DNA of 64,000 nucleotides from an uncultured Porphyromonadaceae bacterium (GTDB lineage: Bacteria > Bacteroidota > Bacteroidia > Bacteroidales > Muribaculaceae), in NCBI GenBank assembly GCA_946553045.1, contig CAMNRO010000003.1:83817-147816 (forward strand). Direction: 5' to 3'. The notes beneath the pieces are model-generated. The model did no database searches. It saw only the letters and a list, made by a program, of their open reading frames with translations, and was not told where the DNA came from. Positions 27,101 to 36,100 of the stretch are shown here, piece by piece (the first letter of the stretch is position 1; each line of letters begins with the position of its first letter). The position numbers were made by a program, and so were the translations under genes.

Positions 27101-30100
27101 CGGCACAGCCTGTTTTCTTTGATGTGTCCTCTTTTTCGGAAGTGCGAGGGCCGTCTTCAGCTTTCTTCTCCTGAAGCATATCCAGCGGATCGCCGAGACG
27201 TTCTGCGAGTTCGGGGTGTTCTTTCAGATACTCCCACACAACATCGTCGCCATACTTGTTGAGGTAGTCGACAATCTCCATTTCATTGAATTTCGATTTT
27301 TGCGATGAGGTGGTGTTTGCGTCGAGGCTCTTTAACTTTGCCTTGAACATCATTTGAATGCGCTGCTCGGCAGGGATAGTCGACATGATATATTCGTAAC
27401 GGCCACGAGTTACCTGACCGCTTCGGTCGATACGGCCTCGCATTTGCACTTCGTCGTTGATGTCGCTCTGGAATTGAGCAAACACCATGACACGCGGACG
27501 CTGGTCTTGAAAATTGACTGACGAATGAAGCGATAAGCCGGTAGAGCCGGATTTGTTAATCATCAGTACGTCGAGTTTACCTGAATTGAAGTCGCGAACG
27601 GCGTCCTTTTTGTCGCGGTCTTTTCGGGCCTCAACAATGTATCTACCGTCCTCGGTACGGTTGAGCTGCATGGTGCGGCCGGTAATCTCTGCGACACTGT
27701 AACCGGCTTCCTCTATCTTCATACGGATAGCGTCCATAGGAGAAATAGGCAGGTCAGCACTCAGGTTGATTATCTTTTCACGGATGGCGTTGTAGGCGTT
27801 CTGCCCCTCGGTAGACAAGTCGCTCAAAGAGATAGAGCCGCCCTCGGTGTTTTCGTCGGCGTCTTTTTCGGTAAAGCGCATTACTCCGTCAAGCGCACGC
27901 ATAAGAGTGAGCGAGAAGTTGGGAACGTCGTCCATAGCAACACCTTTAGGTGCTGACGACAAGAAGCCTTCCATTGTGTTCGTGAAGCTGATGACGGGTT
28001 TATATCCGTTGCGCAGATTTTCCACTACGCGGTCAGCTACAGCGTCCACTTTCAGGGCAAAGAGCAACTGATTGACAAGGTTATACATCTTCGACGCAAA
28101 GGGTACGTTCTTAACGCCTAAATCCTTTGTGCCTTGAGTATGGCCGACAGTAGCACCAAACTCGGCTACGGCCTCGTTTTTGGCGTCGATTATCGGAGTA
28201 ATGTAGTCGTCTTGGAAATTGCGGATTGCATTGAAGATGTCGGCCACTTCGTTAAACTGTTCACGCTGGCGGCGGTTGGTTTCTTCCTCTACGCTTAACC
28301 AATCAATGGTTACACCCTCGAAGCTACGCTCACGACGTATCATTTGGCCGGACTCAACCAACTGTTTCGACATGATTTCTTGCAGGGTAACGCCGCCTTT
28401 GCTAATGGACTCAATCAATTCCGAGGCTTTAACACCGGCTTCGGCAATGGCTGTACGCTGGGCGTAGATAGGCATATTGTCGGCACGTTTGGCAAAGGTG
28501 GCGGAGAGGAATGTAACGCCCTCGGCCGATGATGTCAACATCTGCATGTAGCGTCCACATCCACTATCTCCGCCGACAGTATGACTTTCGTCGAGAATAG
28601 CGATGTTGCCCTCTGCGAGTTGTGCGAGTGCGTCACGTCGGGCCTGTCCGTTATAATCTGCTGTTGTATAGCCCTTGCTCTTTTTCGGGAGTTTACGAGC
28701 CTCTACGTTCCATGTTCCGTCTTCATTCTGCGCATAGTCGGCCGTGCCGTTCTTAATTTGGTCGTAGGTCGTAAGCACATAGTCGTATTCTTCAGGGAGT
28801 GTGCCATGCTCCATGATGTAATTGAATACCCTCTCCTGTTCTTTCTTGGGTGGAAGCTTATGAACTATGTTGCCGTCTTTGTCAACAATATTTGCGTCTT
28901 TGGGATTGGACGCAATGATGAACGGACGGAGATCTCGGCTGCCGATGTCGGTGAGGTCTCGGTAGTTGTCGGTAAACAACGTTGGTTTCTGCGTGAAGTA
29001 GATAGGCACTTTGCCCTGTTTCACAGCATAGCGAATGAGTGCAGCACCCTGACGTCCTTTGCCAACGCCTGTCATGTCGCCGATGATAAAGGCATTGCCC
29101 TTATTCATTTGATGAATGGCAAGTGCGACGGAGTCTATCTGCTCGGCGGCAAGATAATCGTAAAGTTCTACCTTGCTTGAATAGCCAAGCTCGTCAACAA
29201 GGTATTGGTCGACATCGCCAATCTCGCCGAGGCTCTTTTGAAGCACCTGAGCCTGTGCGGCCGGCACTACCGACATGAGGGTAAAGCCGTTGTCGCTTTG
29301 GTTGGGGTACGGTACTTTCTCGGTGGTAAGGTCAGGTTTTACCGCCAGTCGCTCTGCGCCACGGTCAGGTCGAGGAGCAACTGCTCCACGTCCGTCGCTT
29401 CCACTTCTTCCTGTTCCATTTTGTGTGCTTCCACTTCCGACGCTTCGGGGCTGTTCGGGATTTGGTTGCGGAACATCATCAGTGCTTCCTGCATTTCCTG
29501 TGACTGCATTATCCACTCCAGCAGGGATGCTTCCGTCATTTCCGGATGTAGGCTGTCCGCTATCGGTCCGGGGTGTATCTCGGACTGTATCGCCTGTTTT
29601 ACCGGGTCGTTGCCCTGCTCCTGTGTTCGGGCGATTGTTTCCTGTACGAACCGGCGCACTCGCTGTTCCGTCAGCGGCTGTTTCAGGGTCTCGCTGCACA
29701 TTGGCAAGCTGACTCCCCATTTGCTGAATTTGCTGTATATCATCTTGAACACGTTTATAAAGTTCGTCGAATGTTGTTACTTGCTCGGCACGGGCTTTGG
29801 CCTTGACCGGCGGGAAGACGCGTTTAAATTCGCCTGTCTTGCGTCCGTCAATCAGTATCATGCGCACGTCGTAGCCAGTACCGTTGCGAGAGTAGAGAGC
29901 CTTGCCGCTTATGTTGATAACATCTGCGACGTTATAATGGCTGTAAAGATAACCAAAAAATGCGGCATCTTTAGGGTTCATCGAGCCATTTGTGCGATAA
30001 CTTGTGTTTCCACCGATTACGATTGCGGCTCGACCGTCGTCTTTCATCTGCTCCAGAGCGTTGATTGCCATTTGAGCCTCAAGACTCGAAATGCGAAAAA

Positions 30101-33100
30101 CGCCGTCGTAGACCTTTTCGGTTATAGTGCCGAAAGGTGGATTGGTCATAACTACGTCCACCTTGTCGCCAGGGAATGGCAGCAATGCGTCCTGTGCGGT
30201 TACTTGGCTGTAACCGAGTTTGCGAAGATTGGCGAGTCGTGCGTCGTCGATGTCGTTCACATGAACGAGTGAGGGGTGTACGGTAATGGTCAGTGCGCCG
30301 TTACCAGCACTCGGTTCAAGCATACTGCCGACAGCTTTACCACCGGCACGGACAAACTGCCCCATAACAAAGCCTAATGGCGTAGGTGTGGAGTATTGCT
30401 GTTTCATCAACCGCTCACTATCACGAGCGTTGAGACTCGGCTGTATTTGGTAGAGGTCGACAATGTGGTCGAATGCGCTACGCTGTGCCTCTGCTGTGCC
30501 GTCGATGTTTATAAGAGCCTCGGAGCGCGTTAGCTGCGTCATCGCCAACTCGACGAGTTCCTGAAGGTCGGTGTCGCTGATGTCTTTGAGCGCAGGGTAT
30601 TTTGAGGCCATTTTCTTAACATCGGTCATGGTCAGTGGCTTTACGCTTTCAGCGTCAAGTTGAAGCATGGCGACACGGCTCTCAATCACACCGCCGATTT
30701 CTTCTACCAACTCTGCAGTCTGCGCCTCTCTTTCCTGAAATGCGGCAGAGTCGCCGATGAGGTCGGCGGCAGGGCGTTGTTCAGGAACAACGAGTGCAGG
30801 AGTTTCTACGGTATCGTCCTCGACGGTATCGAACAAACCGCCGTCGGTCGTAGGCTTCGGCTTTGTCTTGCCGGATTTCTTCTTGCCGGGTTTTTGCTCA
30901 TCAACAGTCGGGCGCACACCGGGTATGAAGTCGCCGCTGGCAATCTCAATCTCCGTGCCACTCTCGACTACGGTTTCAGTGGTAGAGCCGTCAGGATTGG
31001 TGCGTTTTTTTCGCTTCTCCTTTAATTTGGCTTCAGCTTCTTCTCGCTCCTTTTCTGCTTCCTGTTCGGCAACGACAGCGGCGGCTGTTGCCAATGCGTC
31101 GGTGCTGGGCTTGTCGAAGTTGGCGATGTCGACGCTACGCACTTCATCGTAGCTATCCATGTCGGCAATAAGCCCAGCGGCCTCGGCTTCGGGCATGTCG
31201 CGGACGGCGTTATAGAATGATTTCAGGTAAGGACGGATAGCGTCGCCGAGGTCTGCAATCATGGCAGAGGCATAGGCTTTGAATTTCCGTGCGCCTTTCT
31301 CGATATGATAGACGGCCATTTCCGTACCGATAGCGAGAATTTCGGGATCTACACCCATGTTGAGCTGACCGCCGAGCTTCTTGCGCATACGCTCACGGAG
31401 TTCTAAATATCTCTCGTCAGTCACGAGTTTGTTTCCACTCGGGTTTATGGGCTTGTCTGCTTCCGGCTGTTGCGTTTCAGCCTCGGTTACCTGTTCCGCT
31501 TCGGTGGTGGTAGCGGTCGGGGCTTCTTCGATAGAGCTACGCATATCGTCGAGCGACAGCGGTTGCGCGTCTGCCACGGTCGCAGGGTCAGCTACAGCCT
31601 TTGCAAAAGCCTCGGCTTCCTCTTGAGTTTTGAAGCCGTAGCCTTTGGGTACGGACGTGCCGCCCATTTTCTTTGCAAGATTGAGGCGTTCTTGCCAAAC
31701 GGCTTTGTCGGCACGAGGAAAGACAACACGGTGGTAGGTCTTATTCTTCTTGGTCGTGTAGGTGTCGATTGTGTAGCCGTCAGTGCTGGATACAGGATTT
31801 TCAGGAGTGCTTTCTTCAATCTCTGCCTTGTCGGCAATCTTATACTCGTGGTATGGCTTTTGCTTGCGGTGGCTGCTCTCAATCCATTTCTCGAAGTCTT
31901 CAAGATTTGCAGTAGAGAATACCAGACGACGGCCTTTCTCCCAACCGTCTTCATAGTTGGCGAGATAAGCATTGATAGCGTCGGCCTTGTCGTTGAAGCC
32001 AAGCATAACCTTATGTTCGTCGAATGTACCGTCATGATTGTATTGGTCGACAATAACGACACGTCGTCCATTCCAAGCGTCAATGTCGGTGGAAAGGAAC
32101 ACGTCGATATGGTCGCCGTCTACGCCCTGCGTACCGCGAATGTAGCCGTAGGTATTCTGCATGGTGGTTTCCCACTCCTTGCCGTCAGCGTCAGTGCCAC
32201 GTCGCACGGAGCCAACAGGCTGTTCGATTGTCACGTCGAATGTTCCAACCTGAACATGGCCTTTCTTATAGTTGCCGGCCTCTTTCTGCGCCTGTGTAGG
32301 TTCAGTATTGACTTCGGCCTCTGCGGCGGCGATGTCTGCGGCGAGTTTTGCCTGTTTGTCGATGTGGACTATCACATCGGTAAGGCTACCGAAGTGTTCG
32401 CCCTGATACTCGAAGCGTGAGCCGGTATAGAAGCCCTCACTGTTAGGCTCGTCTACCTGAATTACTTCGTGCTTGCCGTCGATCGTAATTGTACGCTTGT
32501 ATGTCGGCGTTTTCTCGTCGCCCTCGGTCCAATCATCATCGGACACTTCGATACGCTTTTCAAGCTCCGAATTATCGAGGTCATCAAATTCGTGCAGTTC
32601 GGCTTCTTGCGTCGACGACGGCATTACTATGTCGGTCGTCCACGACGGACTATTGAGTAGCTTGCGGATGAGATTGTGCATGAAGCGGCCAAGGCTACCG
32701 CGTTCATTTTCCATATTGCCCTTGAAAGCCGGTCGGCCGTCTTCCATAATGGTGTGGCCGGTCAGTTTGATAGTCTGCCCTGTCACGCTGTTGGTAAACG
32801 TAGCGTGTGATAACGCCTCGATTTCTTCGGGCGTAAAGTCGGCTTCTTCGGGGGCTAATTCGTTGCTCCCTTGTCCGCTATCGCTTGCAGCTCCTGTTCC
32901 ACCGTCGGCCGGTTCTGCTTCTTCCTGAGATTGTTCTGCGCCGTCAGCGTTTCCATCGCTTCCGGGTCGCCCGTCTTGGCCATCTTCACTATTGATGTCC
33001 AATACAGCACTTCCATTTGTTCCATTGTCGATTGTCGGTTTTGCTATGGGTTGATATTCGAGATTAAGCACACGATGTATGGCCTCGGCAAGAGGCTTGG

Positions 33101-36100
33101 GGGTCTTGTCGGCGACTTCAAAGAGATTATCCTGTTCCGTACCCTGCACAATGTCATACATCATATTGAACACGGACTGAATATGTCTTTGGGTGTGGCC
33201 TTTATACATGGCCGCGAGTGCGAGCGCAAAGTTACTGAAAGTTTCCGAGGGAAGATAAGGCTCTCCCGTAACATCGTCAAAGGCAGATTGCAGTTTCCAT
33301 GCCTCTACAGCATGTTGAACAGCCTCGGGGTTCGTAGCGTCACGGAACTGCTCGTAACCCATGAGTGCGTCAAAAGCGATGATAGACTGCTGGATTTCGC
33401 TAATCATACGGTCGGCAAACGCACTGTCGTAGTCGCGGAATGCCGTTGCGAGGATAGCTCGCTGTGCCTTGGCGGGCATTTTGTTGAACATTTCTTCGAG
33501 GCGAGTGCTGCCACCTGTGAAGATTGATTGATACATAATGCCCTTGAGGTCGTTGGCTGCTTCGGCTGAAAGGTTGCCTTTGCTGTCAAACGCACTTGCA
33601 TATTGGGTGTTGCTGATAAAGCCCTGCTGGTTCATCCACTTTAACACGTCAACACCATTAGCGTCGACGAGTTGAGCAAACGAGGCTTCATCGTCGGCAG
33701 AACGAAGCAAGAGATTGGCAAAATTTCGTATCTTGTCGCCCATTTTCTGCACTGCATTTTTGGGCTTGATACGTTCAATGCCGCCGCTCTCGGTGTCCTG
33801 TGCTACATATTGGCCGAGAGTGATAGCGTTTTCGTCCGACACGTCAAGCATATTGGCGAGTACCGGCTGCTCAAAAGCGGCGATAGATTCAGGAGTAAGG
33901 CCAAACTCTGCGGCATGGTCGATAAGATACTGCTTGTATCTCTCGGCCGACTGCGCATAGTTCTCATACATGAGTCGGAGAGCTTCGCTTCGGTTGTTGC
34001 CCTGAATAACCTCGCCACGAGCATTGATACTCGGTGCGCCGGTAAAGGCAGTGACGCTCGAAGTGATTTCTTCAGGGCGCATACCCTCGGCAATCTTGGC
34101 GGCGGCGAAACGGCTTGCCGCGTCCTTGCGCTCTTTGGGCTGCGCTTCATCAAGGAAGTGCGCAGGGTTACGCTGGCCGTCACGGTGGCTCGGCTGCAAC
34201 TGTGAAGCCTCAATGACAACGACATTGCCGGTTGGCATAACATCGTCGCCAAATTTAACTTCGACTGCATTGCCGATTGCATGGTTGTCGATGATTTCGG
34301 GGCGGTCGACTTTCTGCGGTCCGTTACGACGGTAGCCTCTGGCACGAGCGTCGGCCGGAGTGTCAACTGCCCAATCGGGTACGCCGTTGAGTGCTTCACG
34401 CTCTATGCGGTCAGCTTCTTCTCTTTCTGCTTTCAGTCGTGCTTCTTCCTCGGCACGTTCCTGTGCAAGACGACGAGCCTCTGCTTCTTCGGCATTGCGA
34501 CGCTCACTGTCTCGACGCTGCTTTGTACCGGCAATCTTTTTCCAATGATCGAGAATTGCCTTTGCACGGTCGCGGATAGCCTGTGCCTCTGCGAGTGCTT
34601 CCTTTGCAGCATTTTTCGCGGCGATACGTTCTGCCATTGTCGGTGCTGGGTCGCCCTTTTTACGCTTCTCCGGCTTACCTTCCTTTGTTTTGTCGAGAGC
34701 CTTTTCTGCGGCATTGAAGTCGGCCTGACGCTCTGCAACGATGTCGGCTACAACTTCTGCGGCTGTTGCTTCATCGCCCTGCGCCTGTTCAACGATAGCA
34801 TCCCAAGCGGTGTCGGGTTCGGCTTCATCATATTTGGGTTGTCCTTGCTCGTCGACAGGGATACGAGAAAGAGCCGACGCTTGAGGCTCTGCTTCGACAA
34901 CTTCTTCGGGATTGGGAACGGTTTCCGTGGCATTTTCACTGTTTTGCTCGACAAAATCGGGGTTTTCCTCAACATTGGGAACGTTTTCCACGTTTTCGGG
35001 AACAGGCATAGTAATCGCCTCGCCGTTGTATGTGTCGAGCATTTCTTCAAGTTCGGCAGGGGTCAGGCGGTTCACACGGTTGCCGTTGATAGGTTCTTCC
35101 GTGTAAATCTCCACTGTGCCGTCCTCGTCGAGTTCGCCGGTGATTGAACCGCGAATAGGTGTGCCACTGTCGTTGAGTATGGTAAACTCATCGTTGAGGG
35201 CAAACTGTGGGCGCATAGCCTCGGCCTCGGTGGCCTGTTGCTGTGCGCGATTGGCGGCGCGTTCCTGCTCGAAGTTGTTAAGACGTTCAATGTTGGCCGC
35301 GTCGGCAAAGGCTTGGAGTTGCTCTTTTTCTATTTCGGTTTGCTGACCGTTGGCGAACTGCACGATGATTTGGCCGTCAATAGGCATTCCGCTTTCCTCA
35401 TCTACAAGAGGGCCGACTATCGTTACACCTACTACACCGCCACCGTCATTGATTTGCACCACGTCGCCCGGATTGAATGCGAGTGTGCCGTTCATGGCGT
35501 TGGCTGCGGCCTGTGCGGCCTGTTGGCGGATATTGTCGACAGCCATTGCCTTTTCCATTTCAGGGTCGATTGCTTCGCCGGCCGATACGATAGATTTCGG
35601 GTCGGTAAATTCGAGTTCGCCTGTTACCGCGTCGCGGACAACAATACTCTCGTCGGACGCGTCACGGTCTATCGTGCCGTCGTCATTGATAGCAAGAGAG
35701 CCGCCGACAATGTAAACCTGACGGTCGTCGAGACCCATAATGGCTGGCTGTATCATGCCGCTGGCAGGATTGACACGAGCATTTATCATCGCGTCGCTCT
35801 GGGCAATCTGCTCGTCGATATTGTCATTGACACGTTGCAGAATGCCGTCGCGGACGGTTTTAGCATTGATGTAGTCGCGTGCTGCGTCGATTTCTTCCTG
35901 TGAATACAGGCCATTGCGCGACATTTCCATGAGTGTGGCGACCGGAGATTGTTCGAGAGCTTCAAGTATCATATTGTCAAACATGCTCTCTGAACGTTGA
36001 CGCTGATACTCAAACATATTCTGCGCGTCGTTCATCTCCTGTGGAGTGGAAGCCTCGTAGCCGTCGATGTATGACTGACTCAATTCGCTATCCATTTCTA

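Noticed and set aside
29339..29752. A possible break or second gene inside the giant phage gene
   Set aside because: Frames open in other phases here because the giant protein has a low-complexity Gly/Ser/Arg/Pro linker; the main frame is not broken.
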